Position numbers and translations under genes: made by a program. Shown in pieces: positions 45,371-54,425 of a stretch of DNA of 64,000 nucleotides. This DNA comes from an uncultured Bacteroides sp. (GTDB lineage: Bacteria > Bacteroidota > Bacteroidia > Bacteroidales > Bacteroidaceae). The notes under the pieces are model-generated. The model searched no databases and was not told the DNA's origin. It saw only the letters and a program-made list of their open reading frames with translations. Each line of letters begins with the position of its first letter. Within the stretch, counting starts at the first letter, position 1. The stretch covers positions 1,488,001-1,552,000 of the forward strand of contig NZ_OY782855.1 in assembly GCF_963678425.1 (NCBI RefSeq), written 5' to 3'.

Positions 45371-46177
45371 TTACTTAATCGCTTCCCTTATACGTACTAG
45401 TTTTACAAGTAGTCCTTCAAGAAGGTCTAACTGCAGCATATTTGCACCGTCACTCTTAGCAACGACAGGATTTTCGTGTGTTTCAATAAACAGACCGTCA
45501 ACTCCTACAGCAACACCCGCTTTAGCCACAGTTTCAATTAATTCAGGCATACCACCTGTAACCCCGCTTGTTTGATTTGGCTGTTGTAAAGAGTGAGTAA
45601 CATCCAGGATAACCGGAAAGCCAAACTTTTGCATTTCGGGAATGCCACGATAATCAACAATTAAGTCCTGATAGCCAAAAGTGGTTCCACGTTCGGTAAG
45701 CATTACATTATTATTGCCTGCTTCCACGACTTTATTAGCAGCAAACTGCATCGCTCCGGGAGACAAGAATTGTCCTTTCTTGATATTCACAATCTTTCCT
45801 GTTTTAGCTGCAGCGACCAACAAGTCTGTCTGACGGCAAAGAAAAGCCGGAATTTGAAGCACATCTACATATTCAGCAGCCATCACAGCCTCTTCAGCCG
45901 AATGAATATCCGTAACTGTAGGCACACCAAACGTTTCACTTACCTTTTTCAATATTTTCAAAGCCTTTTCGTCGCCAATTCCCATAAAAGAGTCCAGACG
46001 TGAACGGTTCGCTTTACGATAAGAGCCCTTAAAAACATAAGGAATACGAAGCCGATCGGTCATTTTCACCACACGTTCAGCTATACGAAGAGCCATCTCC
46101 TCCCCTTCAATCACACAAGGACCGGCAAGTAGGAAGAAGTTGCCGGAATCAGTATTTTTTAAATCTTTTATATTCAT
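45371..46177 (-). CDS. kdsA: 3-deoxy-8-phosphooctulonate synthase
   Basis: Makes KDO-8-phosphate from arabinose-5-phosphate and phosphoenolpyruvate for lipopolysaccharide inner core. 268-residue barrel. LLAGPCVIEGEEMALRIAE near the N-terminus, KGSYRKANRSRLDSFMGIG, LQIPAFLCRQTDLLVAA, NIKKGQFLSPGAM, TERGTTFGYQDLIVDYRG and DVTHSLQQPNQ are all KdsA signatures. Last of three tightly packed minus-strand genes; 3 bp separate it from the lipid-kinase gene. Its 3' end meets the Crp/Fnr gene with zero spacer, and no terminator hairpin was seen there. Confidence 0.97.
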   Translation of the reverse strand: MNIKDLKNTDSGNFFLLAGPCVIEGEEMALRIAERVVKMTDRLRIPYVFKGSYRKANRSRLDSFMGIGDEKALKILKKVSETFGVPTVTDIHSAEEAVMAAEYVDVLQIPAFLCRQTDLLVAAAKTGKIVNIKKGQFLSPGAMQFAANKVVEAGNNNVMLTERGTTFGYQDLIVDYRGIPEMQKFGFPVILDVTHSLQQPNQTSGVTGGMPELIETVAKAGVAVGVDGLFIETHENPVVAKSDGANMLQLDLLEGLLVKLVRIREAIK

Positions 46178-46180
46178 AAT

Positions 46181-47107
46181 TTAATTAGGTATAATCAATG
46201 TAATAGCTTCACTTAAGATACCAATCTCCAATGGGTAATGATTGGGAAGAATACGTCCATCTACATCTGCTGCCGCATTTCGTGCTTTATACACGCGTAC
46301 CATCTTTGTCCGGTAAGATTTTACCATTTTATGATTCAGAATTCGTCCCTGAATCAGCATCCAAAGTCCGGCAAGCAGCTGTAACGGCTCTGAGCCATAG
46401 ATAACAGAAACATCAAGCCAGCCGTTATAAGGAACTGCGCTTGGTGTCTGCCCGTATCCGCTTGCATTTCCCACACAAACTGTCATAATCCGTCCACGAA
46501 TATGTTCATCATTGATTCGCAAATGCATCCGGTAAAGTTTCCGTTCAAAGAAAAGTAAAAACAGTGCAGCCAAAAAAGATAAAGACTTTACTCCCCAAAA
46601 ACGTTTCGTCTGATCTGTAATCTTCACTATACGTGCTCCCAGACCAATATTCAATGCGTTCAGAAAATAGCGACGTTCATGTTTATAGGCATCAAAATAA
46701 GAGCAATACCCCACATCAATATTCTTCCGTCGGTTATTAATAATCCAGTCCACCGCTTCCTTATAATTCAAATTGATATTCCAGTAGCGGGCAAAATCAT
46801 TTCCAATTCCATTGGGGATAACACCAATAGCAATGTCACTAATCTGTTCCGCAGAAGAAGTCAGAATACCATTTACAGCATCATTTAGCGCTCCGTCACC
46901 ACCAACAACTACAATTATACGGTATCCTTCGCTTGCATATGCACGAGCCAAAACTTCCACCGTTCCAAAACCCTCTGACTGGACATAATCAAAAGCCACA
47001 TGTTTACTTTCAATGTACTCTTTAATCTCCTTCCATCGTTTCTGAACTTTTCTTGTTCCTGCTTTGGGATTATAAATAATCCCCCATCTATTTGGATCTT
47101 CGTTCAT
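46181..47107 (-). CDS. diacylglycerol/lipid kinase family protein (YegS-like)
   Basis: ATP-dependent lipid kinase fold. 308 residues, with GIIYNPKAGTRK at the start, the glycine-rich VVVGGDGALNDAVNGIL motif (about 80), IGVIPNGIGNDFARYW (about 105) and a C-terminal beta-sandwich with AAADVDGRILP. Cytosolic, no signal or membrane span apart from one hydrophobic stretch near residue 180 (SLSFLAALFLLFF). The substrate (diacylglycerol, sphingolipid base or other) cannot be told; Bacteroides make sphingolipids, so a sphingoid substrate is possible. In the same transcript as miaA and kdsA. Confidence 0.9.
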   Translation of the reverse strand: MNEDPNRWGIIYNPKAGTRKVQKRWKEIKEYIESKHVAFDYVQSEGFGTVEVLARAYASEGYRIIVVVGGDGALNDAVNGILTSSAEQISDIAIGVIPNGIGNDFARYWNINLNYKEAVDWIINNRRKNIDVGYCSYFDAYKHERRYFLNALNIGLGARIVKITDQTKRFWGVKSLSFLAALFLLFFERKLYRMHLRINDEHIRGRIMTVCVGNASGYGQTPSAVPYNGWLDVSVIYGSEPLQLLAGLWMLIQGRILNHKMVKSYRTKMVRVYKARNAAADVDGRILPNHYPLEIGILSEAITLIIPN

Positions 47108-47113
47108 ATATAA

Positions 47114-48031
47114 TCAGCTATTTAGTAAACCTTTTACTCGTTCTATTTTCTCTTGCATCGGCAAAGTAGCATCCAGCCAATGAATGGTAAAACCCCTGCG
47201 TTCCATTCCCCTGAACCAAGTCATTTGTCGCTTGGCAAACTGATGAATGGCAATCTCAAGTTGCGCAACCATCTCCTCGTAAGTTAGTTGAGAAGTAAGG
47301 TACAATGTGAGATATTTATATTCCAGTCCATAATAAATAAGATCTTCAGCCGGAATTCCCTTATCAAGCAACCGCTTTACTTCGTCCACCATACCATCAT
47401 CCAGTCGTTGGCGAAGTCGGTTCGAAATCTTCTGCCGTCTAAGCTCCCTGTCAATATCAACCCCTATAATTAAACTATTAATTGCTGGAAATTCTCTTTG
47501 CTTAATATCATTCTTCAGATAATACTCTTCAATCTCAATAGCCCGGATTGCCCGTTTGACTGTATCAACATCTGTAGAGTTATGAAGAGCCTTGTAGTTT
47601 TTTAATATTTCGGTAAGTTCTTCCAGTGATTTATCAGCAAGCTTACCGCGCAATTCCTTATCCTCGGGAACAGGAATAAGTTTATAGCCTTTCAGAACAG
47701 ATTCCAGATACATTCCGGTTCCTCCACAAAGAATAGGTAATTTACCTTTTTGTTTTATCGAATTGTAGGCAACAAGAAAATCTCTCTGATACTCAAATAC
47801 ATTATACTTGTAGCCAGGTTCTGCTATATCAATCAGATGATATGGAACCGGCATGCCGTTCACCGCATAATCTGCCAAATCTTTCCCTGTACCCAAATCC
47901 ATTTGCCTGTAAATCTGCCGGGAATCGGCGCTGATAATTTCAGTATCCAATTCATTAGCCAAAGCAGCAGCAAAAGGGGTCTTTCCTGAAGCTGTAGGTC
48001 CTAGTATAGTAATTAAGTCAAAATTTGCCAT
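47114..48031 (-). CDS. miaA: tRNA dimethylallyltransferase
   Basis: Adds a dimethylallyl group to A37 of tRNAs that read codons starting with U. Start taken at 48031 (MANFDLITILGPTASGKT); the 12 extra residues of the longer frame (MCKFVHIITCAI) are not conserved in the family. P-loop GPTASGKT, DSRQIYRQMDLGTGK, HLIDIAEPGYKYNVFEYQRDF, GGTGMYLESVLKG and the C-terminal FAKRQMTWFRG are all present. 305 residues. First gene of miaA-lipid kinase-kdsA; spacing to the next gene is 6 bp. The first base of the signature after the P-loop is T-P rather than the common T-x-L, a minor change. Confidence 0.96.
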   Translation of the reverse strand: MANFDLITILGPTASGKTPFAAALANELDTEIISADSRQIYRQMDLGTGKDLADYAVNGMPVPYHLIDIAEPGYKYNVFEYQRDFLVAYNSIKQKGKLPILCGGTGMYLESVLKGYKLIPVPEDKELRGKLADKSLEELTEILKNYKALHNSTDVDTVKRAIRAIEIEEYYLKNDIKQREFPAINSLIIGVDIDRELRRQKISNRLRQRLDDGMVDEVKRLLDKGIPAEDLIYYGLEYKYLTLYLTSQLTYEEMVAQLEIAIHQFAKRQMTWFRGMERRGFTIHWLDATLPMQEKIERVKGLLNS

Positions 48032-48154
48032 GATTGCACAAGTAATAATGTGTACAAACTTACACAAATTTCTTGAAAATATAAACCTCTAACTTAAAAA
48101 AGGAGCTTTACATTTTAAATATTAAATAATAGAAAGAAACAAAGGGAGATAAAA

Positions 48155-48184
48155 AAAGCTGCTTCGGTTACCCAAAGCAGCTTT
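48155..48184 (-). terminator. rho-independent terminator after gapA
   Basis: AAAGCTGCTT and AAGCAGCTTT arms around a ~10 nt loop, followed on the minus strand by seven U, 22 bp after the gapA stop. Confidence 0.88.
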
Positions 48185-48205
48185 CTATTATGAAGAAATG
48201 ATTTC

Positions 48206-49213
48206 TTACTTGTTTACTGTTGCCATGTGAGCGATCAAATCAAGAACTTTGTTAGAGTAACCGATTTCGTTATCGTACCAAGAAACAACTTTTACGAAAG
48301 TGTTAGTCAAAGCGATACCTGCTTTAGCATCGAAGATAGAAGTACGAGTGTCACCTAAGAAGTCAGCAGAAACTACTGCATCTTCAGTGTAACCAAGGAT
48401 ACCCTTCAATTCGTTTTCAGAAGCTTCTTTCATTGCAGCACAGATTTCAGCATAAGTAGCAGGTTTTGCTAAGTTTACTGTCAAGTCTACTACAGAAACG
48501 TCCAAAGTAGGAACACGCATAGACATACCTGTCAATTTGCCGTTCAATTCAGGAATAACTTTACCTACAGCTTTAGCAGCACCAGTAGATGAAGGGATAA
48601 TATTACCAGAAGCAGCACGACCACCTCTCCAATCCTTTACTGAAGGACCGTCAACTGTTTTTTGAGTTGCAGTTGTAGAGTGAACTGTAGTCATCAAACC
48701 GTCAAGGATACCGAACTTATCGTTCAATACTTTAGCGATAGGAGCTAAACAGTTAGTAGTACAAGATGCATTAGATACGAATTGCTCACCTTTGTAAGAT
48801 TTTTCGTTAACACCACAAACGAACATTGGGGTATCATCTTTAGAAGGAGCAGACATAACTACGTATTTAGCACCAGCTTCGATATGAGCCTGAGCTTTGT
48901 CTTTTGAAAGGAAAAGACCTGTAGATTCTACTACATATTCAGCACCAACTGCATCCCATTTCAAATCTGCTGGGTTACGTTCTGCTGTAATACGAATAGC
49001 TTTACCATTAACGATCAATTGGCTCTTTTCAACATCTGCTTCAACAGTTCCTTCGAACTGACCGTGCATTGTGTCATACTTCAACATATAAGCCAAGTAA
49101 TCTACTGGGCAAAGGTCGTTAATACCTACGATTTCAATGTCGTTTCTTGTCTGAGCAGCACGGAATACAAAACGTCCGATACGGCCGAATCCATTAATAC
49201 CTACTTTAATCAT
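48206..49213 (-). CDS. gapA: glyceraldehyde-3-phosphate dehydrogenase, type I
   Basis: Glycolytic/gluconeogenic enzyme oxidising glyceraldehyde-3-phosphate with NAD+. 335 residues: Rossmann GINGFGRIGR at 5-14, catalytic Cys151 in SNASCTTNCLAP, HSTTATQKTVDGPS, RGGRAASGNIIPSSTGAAKA and the C-terminal SWYDNEIGYSNKVLDL. Codon use is strongly biased (few rare codons, frequent repeat of the same synonymous choices), as expected for a highly expressed gene. Monocistronic, with its own terminator, and divergent from mscL. Confidence 0.98.
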   Translation of the reverse strand: MIKVGINGFGRIGRFVFRAAQTRNDIEIVGINDLCPVDYLAYMLKYDTMHGQFEGTVEADVEKSQLIVNGKAIRITAERNPADLKWDAVGAEYVVESTGLFLSKDKAQAHIEAGAKYVVMSAPSKDDTPMFVCGVNEKSYKGEQFVSNASCTTNCLAPIAKVLNDKFGILDGLMTTVHSTTATQKTVDGPSVKDWRGGRAASGNIIPSSTGAAKAVGKVIPELNGKLTGMSMRVPTLDVSVVDLTVNLAKPATYAEICAAMKEASENELKGILGYTEDAVVSADFLGDTRTSIFDAKAGIALTNTFVKVVSWYDNEIGYSNKVLDLIAHMATVNK

Positions 49214-49449
49214 TTTGTTAAACTTTTAAGGGTTTTATAATATTCATTCTAAAATATCCGTTGTTACATAAAGGAAATGAAGTGAACCAAAATACATCAA
49301 AAATGTTATTAATACGACACAAAAGTTGTACAATTTAGCAATACTTAAAATAAACTGGTTAACTCTCAAAAGAGATTTCCTAATTGCAGCGCAAAAGTAC
49401 TAAAATGTTTTTATATTAGCACACATTTTCATCTTAAATATAAAAAAAT

Positions 49450-49878
49450 ATGGGAAAAAGTAACATTCTACAAGAATTTAAAGCATTTGCTATGAAAGGC
49501 AATGTGATTGACATGGCTATCGGTATAATTATCGGTGGTGCATTTGGAAAAATTGTATCTTCCTTAGTGGCGGATGTTATTATGCCTGCCATAGGTGTTC
49601 TCTTCGGCGGCGTTAACTTCAAAGAACTTAAATGGGTAATCAAAGATGCTGTGTATGGTGCCAACGGGAAAGAGATAACCGCAGCAGCTACTTTAAATTA
49701 TGGCAACTTTCTACAAAGTACTTTCGACTTTCTGATTATTGCATTTTCTATTTTTTTATTTATTAAATTAATAACTAAAATGAGCAGAAAGAAGGATGAA
49801 GTTCCAACACCTCCTGCTCCTAGCAAGGAAGAGAACTTACTTTCTGAGATACGAGATATATTGAAAGAAAAACGATAA
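49450..49878 (+). CDS. mscL: large-conductance mechanosensitive channel
   Basis: Emergency osmotic release channel in the inner membrane, a homopentamer. 142 residues: EFKAFAMKGNVIDMAIGIIIG begins the family signature and first membrane helix, DVIMPAIGVLFGGVNF the end of TM1, FLQSTFDFLIIAFSIFLFIKLI the second helix, and a C-terminal cytoplasmic helix (EENLLSEIRDILKEK). Full length. Single gene, with a hairpin after it at 49900. Confidence 0.97.
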   Translation: MGKSNILQEFKAFAMKGNVIDMAIGIIIGGAFGKIVSSLVADVIMPAIGVLFGGVNFKELKWVIKDAVYGANGKEITAAATLNYGNFLQSTFDFLIIAFSIFLFIKLITKMSRKKDEVPTPPAPSKEENLLSEIRDILKEKR

Positions 49879-49899
49879 TATTACATTCAAAACCTAAGT

Positions 49900-49938
49900 C
49901 AATGTGCCTACTAACTTTCCAAGGCACATTGGCTTTAT
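49900..49938 (+). terminator. rho-independent terminator after mscL
   Basis: CAATGTGCCT (49900-49909) pairs perfectly with AGGCACATTG (49922-49931) and is followed by GCTTTAT. The U-run is short, so efficiency is uncertain. Confidence 0.7.
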
Positions 49939-49977
49939 ATGCATTGCATCCAAAGGCCACTTTGTTATCCTTCACAA

Positions 49978-50376
49978 TTATAATTGAAGCACCCGATAAT
50001 ATGATTTACTAACCCAAGTATTGATGGTAGAATCCGTAACAACCGATGAATGATCTGCCCCGATAAGAGATAGGTTTTCGCACCATAAACGACAGGTATC
50101 ATTAGGCACGCTCAATGCCGACTCAAACAACAGGTTTTCAATCATAGCACCAAGCTCCGACTCCTTAATTACAATCTTTTCCTTATAAAAAAGAGAGTAA
50201 TACATCTGCTTTGTCTCAGGCGAAAGCTATTTTTGATAAAAAGTAAACTCATAAGCACCATCGGGTGATGTGAGTTTTTGTTCCGTCTGCTGAATTATTG
50301 CTTGCGCAAAAGCAACAAACGGCATTAAAATTAATAGTAAGGCAACAAAAAGTTTCTTTAAATTACACTTCTTCAT
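49978..50376 (-). pseudogene. broken GH97-type glycosidase gene (N-terminal domain remnant)
   Basis: On the minus strand from 50376 a signal peptide (MKKCNLKKLFVALLLILMPF, then VAFAQ) leads into LTSPDGAYEFTFYQK. An in-frame TAG at codon 50 (50227-50229) interrupts it, after which the same frame continues MYYSLFYKEKIVIKESELG to a stop at 49978. SPDG, the YSLFYKEKIVIKESELG strand pattern and a later TINTWV match the N-terminal beta-domain of GH97 alpha-glucosidase/galactosidase. Only about 130 of the usual 650-700 codons remain and no catalytic barrel is present. A decayed gene beside an SGNH esterase and a GH78 gene. Confidence 0.78.
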
Positions 50377-50486
50377 TGGTATTATTTTATGCAGTTCATA
50401 TTCGTTTTACATTATAATACGAAGCTACAAAAATAAATACTCAAAAAGAAGTGTAATTTAATTAATCCCTATTTTGTTCTAATAGT

Positions 50487-51152
50487 CTAATTGGGGATGT
50501 CTTGCTTCTTTAAAACTTTATAAATTTCTTCAGCAATACGTATAGCTCCAGCTTCGTTAGGATGTACATGATCAGGAAAATACTGAGGACATCCACTTAG
50601 AGGAGTATGCAGATCAATGGTTTCTACCTTCATTTTCTTAGCAACAGCCTTGATGTAAGGAATAACATCGTGTGTGATAATACTGTCGTTTATTCCCCAT
50701 TGTATGGCATAAGCCTGAACTGGATAACAAAGATATATTTTTGGCTTTGAAGGTAATGCCTTAAAAGCTTTTACCATAGTCGTCAGGTCTTTTTTAAATT
50801 CCTTTTTATACTTCCAGTTCTGAGGTTTACTATCATTAGTTCCCAGCTTGATGGTTACTATATCCGGCATAAAATCCAATGCATCCTGATACTTTTTTTC
50901 CTTCATGTATGGATGGTCTCCTTTGTTTAATAAGGTTCTCCCACTGAAGCCAAAGTTATGCACTTCGTATCCATCGCCCAATAATCGTCCAAGTACGGCT
51001 GGATAACTATCTTTCTTCTGGTCTTTTACTCCAACTCCTTGTGTAATGCTATTCCCCACACAAGCCACTTTAATTACTTTTTGCTGAGCAAAGGTTAGGT
51101 TACAGCAAAACAACAGCAAGCATAAAAACTGCAAATAAGATTTCTTTTTCAT
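50487..51152 (-). CDS. secreted SGNH/GDSL-family esterase
   Basis: Small acetylesterase-type hydrolase. Signal peptide 1-22 (NLTFAQ). Block I Ser in VACVGNSITQGVG, block II Gly in VHNFGFSGRTLL, block III Asn in IKLGTNDSKP, block V Asp/His in FPDHVHPNEAGA (about 195). 221 residues, single domain. Follows the GH78 rhamnosidase on the same strand by 146 bp, so it may remove acetyl groups from rhamnose-containing pectin fragments (inference). Confidence 0.87.
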   Translation of the reverse strand: MKKKSYLQFLCLLLFCCNLTFAQQKVIKVACVGNSITQGVGVKDQKKDSYPAVLGRLLGDGYEVHNFGFSGRTLLNKGDHPYMKEKKYQDALDFMPDIVTIKLGTNDSKPQNWKYKKEFKKDLTTMVKAFKALPSKPKIYLCYPVQAYAIQWGINDSIITHDVIPYIKAVAKKMKVETIDLHTPLSGCPQYFPDHVHPNEAGAIRIAEEIYKVLKKQDIPN

Positions 51153-51298
51153 TTTTTATTAGACTTATTAATTAGTTATTATAGACCTAGGTTTATTCCT
51201 TTATTATTTCAAATTTATCTTTTTATTTAAAAACACATGAAACAGGTAAATTAACAAATGCGCCTGGATAAATTGAAGGTATTGTACTTCATGCAATT

Positions 51299-53992
51299 CT
51301 ACAAGGAAGATCCAAAGATGTAATCACCCGATAGAACTATATAAACAGCATATTTTCCTTCGGTTTTCAAGAAATGAATATTCTCACTGTTTCTTATTTT
51401 TTTTCCACTTTCAGTTATGTTCTTATAATCATTTGCCGGGATATAAACAAGTGCCTGACTATTTACAGGAATGGAGCAATTCAAGGTAAAATTTAAATTT
51501 TCCTTTTTCCAGTCAACTTTAATTTTTCCATATCCGGTTTCTTCATCGGACTTAACAAAGTTCACATCTTTAGCTATATACGGTTTGATAATAAATTGCT
51601 GGAACCCGGTTTGCTCAGAACTTTGTTGAATGCCTGCCAAACTCTTCATAAACCATGATGCTATACCTGTAAAACAAGTATGAATCTTACTGGGAACATC
51701 CACACTCCAGTATTCTGGCCAGGTTGTTTCACCTTGAGCCAAAAAATAGCCGAAACCAGGCAAGGTTTCTTTGGACAGACATTGATCCATAAAACTGTTC
51801 CCATCATATCTTTCAATGAGATATTTCAGCAAAACAGGAAGTCCGGAACTCCCCATGTCAAGATAGGGCTTTTCTTTCATGATCTCTTCAAATCTATCTT
51901 TTACTGCTGATTGACAAGAATCTGGCACAATATTGGTCAACAGTGCAAATGCCATTTGTACCTGAGTACCTTTAGAATAGATTCTTTGCTGAGGATTGTA
52001 GAAGCGATTATGAATATTGACTTTCAAATCAGCCAGCCGTTTATCATACAACGCAGCATCCTCTTCGTGGCCCAATAATCTGGCAATAGTGATAAAGTCT
52101 GTCAGGTTCATAGCATATGTACAGTTATTGAAATATTGTGCTTCCGGAGAATCACCTTTTTCCTTGCGATCACCAGGAGCCGCCCAATCACCAAGGAATT
52201 TGCCCCAATGATCGCCATACTGGCAAAGCAATCCATCCTTGCATTTTGAGTTCAGGAACTCCAGCCACTTTTTTGCTGAAGGATAAATAGCTTCAAGAAT
52301 TCTTTTATCGCCCGTATTCTTGTAGAACTCGCAACTAACATTCAAACCCGCGCTACTCCACATTGCACCTCCGTAATGTCTATTAATTTGTGGGGCCGTA
52401 TGATTAATCCATCCGTTATCTTCTTGTACATCCGTCCAGTCGCGAACATGTTTCTTATAAAAAGAGTTCACGTCATAATTAGGGAAACCTATTCCCCAGG
52501 AAGTTGCAAATACTTCTTCTCCATATCCAAGTCTTTCACGATGCGGGCAATCACTGGTATACCCTTCAATCGTGTTGCAGCGATAAGTCCAAAGGTCTGT
52601 GTCATAGATTTTATTGAATAATTCCTTTGAACAAGTGAAATGTCCGGTTTGCTCTAAATCGGTACCAATAGCATACCCCGTAATATTCTCCAATTGGGAA
52701 CGTTCCTTCAGCCCTTCAATGGTAATATAACGACCAGCCTCATAGTTAAACCGGTTCCGGAACTGCTCAAGTCTCTCTCCATTACAGATATAAACCATTC
52801 GTTGAGCAAAATCCTGTTCTGTTTTATCATCATCGGCCACTTTTATAACTACCTTATCTCCCCGTTGCATACCTTTTAACTGCAGATTAATCCATCCGGT
52901 ATAGTTTTTCCCCATATCTGCTTTGTATTTATTATTGGGAAGAGATGTAATGGACTGAGAAGGGATCGTTTCCAGAATTCTTGTAGGAGGCATAATCTGA
53001 GATGACAAAGCAATATTGATTACAGTATCTTTGACCTGTTGCCATTGGCTGTCATCAAAGTTCACTGCATTCCAGTCTGGAACATATTTGGTTGCATCTA
53101 ACAGCTCGGCTCCATGATCTCTATATTCACATTTTCCATTGTTGGCACTATTACTGACGGCACATTTCCAGGAGGCATCCGATTGAAGAGAGAACTGCTC
53201 TCCGTCACTTGTAAAACCATTCATCTGTACTTTAAAAGCTTGCGGCATCCGAAAGAATTCATACATAGACCAACCGGGACCATACCAGACAGCAATTGTG
53301 TTGTTCCCTTTTTTCAGAAAAGAAGTTATATCATAAGTAACGTACATGGCCCGCTTATCCAAACGAGTTAATGAAGGAGCCAAGATCCGATCGTCTACTT
53401 TCTTACCGTTAACATACAGTTCATGATAGCCTATAGAGGCAACATAAGCAAAGGCGGAACTTAGTACTTTATCCAGCTTAAAGTTCTTGCGGAACCAGCA
53501 ATGTTTCTCTTTAGATGCGGTTGGATGCTTTATCCATTGCCCTTTCCAATCGGAAGCTTGTAGCAATCCGATAGAAAAACGGGCAATATTGCTCCAGCAC
53601 GTTGCTTTATTATCTTTATCATAAGCTCTGACTTTCCAATAACAGAGTTGTCCGGAATGTAATTTTATGGATTTAAGAGGGAGCAAAGTTGATTGAGGTG
53701 AAGCTATTTTTCCACTGCTCCATACATCAGCCTTCCCATCCTTCAAAAGAGTAGAATCACTTGCAATACAAATTTCATAAGCTGTTTGACGTTGCCCTCT
53801 TGTAAAATCAATAAGTTTCCAGCTTAAATTGGGTATCTCTACATCCACACCTAAAGGATTTTGCACGTACTCACATCTCAAATCGGTAACTTGCATGGAT
53901 GATTTTGTCTCTTTTGCCATCAATGTAGATGTAAATAAAGGCAGTAAGAATATTAAAATCCATCTGCTGCAATGGGAAATATTAAAATTCAT
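51299..53992 (-). CDS. GH78 alpha-L-rhamnosidase
   Basis: Inverting enzyme for terminal alpha-L-rhamnose. Signal peptide about 1-25. N-terminal beta-domains follow (LRCEYVQNPLGVDVEIPNLSW at the start of the Bac_rhamnosid_N region, WIKHPTASKEKHCWFRKNF next). The (alpha/alpha)6 catalytic part has the signature SDCPHRERLGYGEE (about 480-493, with general acid Glu), and GETTWPEYW near 745 carries the base. The C-terminal domain ends with GDYIFGSSL. 897 residues, normal for the family. No transporter genes are next to it, so it may be an orphan or serve another locus. Confidence 0.94.
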   Translation of the reverse strand: MNFNISHCSRWILIFLLPLFTSTLMAKETKSSMQVTDLRCEYVQNPLGVDVEIPNLSWKLIDFTRGQRQTAYEICIASDSTLLKDGKADVWSSGKIASPQSTLLPLKSIKLHSGQLCYWKVRAYDKDNKATCWSNIARFSIGLLQASDWKGQWIKHPTASKEKHCWFRKNFKLDKVLSSAFAYVASIGYHELYVNGKKVDDRILAPSLTRLDKRAMYVTYDITSFLKKGNNTIAVWYGPGWSMYEFFRMPQAFKVQMNGFTSDGEQFSLQSDASWKCAVSNSANNGKCEYRDHGAELLDATKYVPDWNAVNFDDSQWQQVKDTVINIALSSQIMPPTRILETIPSQSITSLPNNKYKADMGKNYTGWINLQLKGMQRGDKVVIKVADDDKTEQDFAQRMVYICNGERLEQFRNRFNYEAGRYITIEGLKERSQLENITGYAIGTDLEQTGHFTCSKELFNKIYDTDLWTYRCNTIEGYTSDCPHRERLGYGEEVFATSWGIGFPNYDVNSFYKKHVRDWTDVQEDNGWINHTAPQINRHYGGAMWSSAGLNVSCEFYKNTGDKRILEAIYPSAKKWLEFLNSKCKDGLLCQYGDHWGKFLGDWAAPGDRKEKGDSPEAQYFNNCTYAMNLTDFITIARLLGHEEDAALYDKRLADLKVNIHNRFYNPQQRIYSKGTQVQMAFALLTNIVPDSCQSAVKDRFEEIMKEKPYLDMGSSGLPVLLKYLIERYDGNSFMDQCLSKETLPGFGYFLAQGETTWPEYWSVDVPSKIHTCFTGIASWFMKSLAGIQQSSEQTGFQQFIIKPYIAKDVNFVKSDEETGYGKIKVDWKKENLNFTLNCSIPVNSQALVYIPANDYKNITESGKKIRNSENIHFLKTEGKYAVYIVLSGDYIFGSSL

Positions 53993-54284
53993 ATTATTTC
54001 AAGATTTATAAACGTATATTACTATATGTCTAATTCAGATAGTGCACTTATTCTCTAAATGAGAATTAACCATTAAGTTGAAGACAAAATGAACGACACT
54101 AAATGAATAGAGAGCTTTTCATACTGGCTATATTTATAAGGTTAGTCACATATTATATAGTGATTACATTACTAATAGAAGCTGCCAAAGTTATTAAAAA
54201 AGCTGTAGAGCTACAAGGCTCTAAACATAAAATCACAAAATTAGATTTCATTGCCAGAATTCTAATATTATCAAGAAACAAATA
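53993..54284. other. spacer between GH78 and the repeat array of guaA
   Basis: Contains only a 60-codon AT-rich frame (54103-54285) with one hydrophobic stretch and no recognisable start signal. I see no supported gene; the GH78 promoter must lie here on the minus strand. Confidence 0.4.
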
Positions 54285-54389
54285 ATTGGCGAATGATTTT
54301 AAATAATTGGCGTAGAATTTTCATTTATTGGTGAATGATTCTTTTTTATTGGTGAATGGTTTTTATTTATTGGCGAATAATGTGTATTT
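54285..54389 (+). repeat. five ATTGG(C/T)GAAT units with 21 bp period upstream of guaA
   Basis: Units start at 54285, 54306, 54327, 54348 and 54369, each 21 bp, with consensus ATTGGYGAATGATTTTTATTT. The last unit runs into the -7 box. The same unit occurs in repeat copies A (21588-21655) and B (41431-41493). Spacing of two helical turns places every unit on one face of the DNA. Confidence 0.9.
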
Positions 54390-54393
54390 TTGC
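54385..54393 (+). promoter_or_regulatory. -7 promoter box of guaA
   Basis: TATTTTTGC is a perfect TAnnTTTG match 33 bp before the ATG at 54426 and directly abuts the 21 bp repeat array. Confidence 0.65.
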
Positions 54394-54425
54394 ACGCATA
54401 ACATTCCAAACATATACATTACATC

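Noticed and set aside
54103..54285. Small membrane protein gene upstream of guaA (60 codons)
   Set aside because: AT-rich frame without a ribosome-binding site or recognisable family, and it runs into the repeat array.
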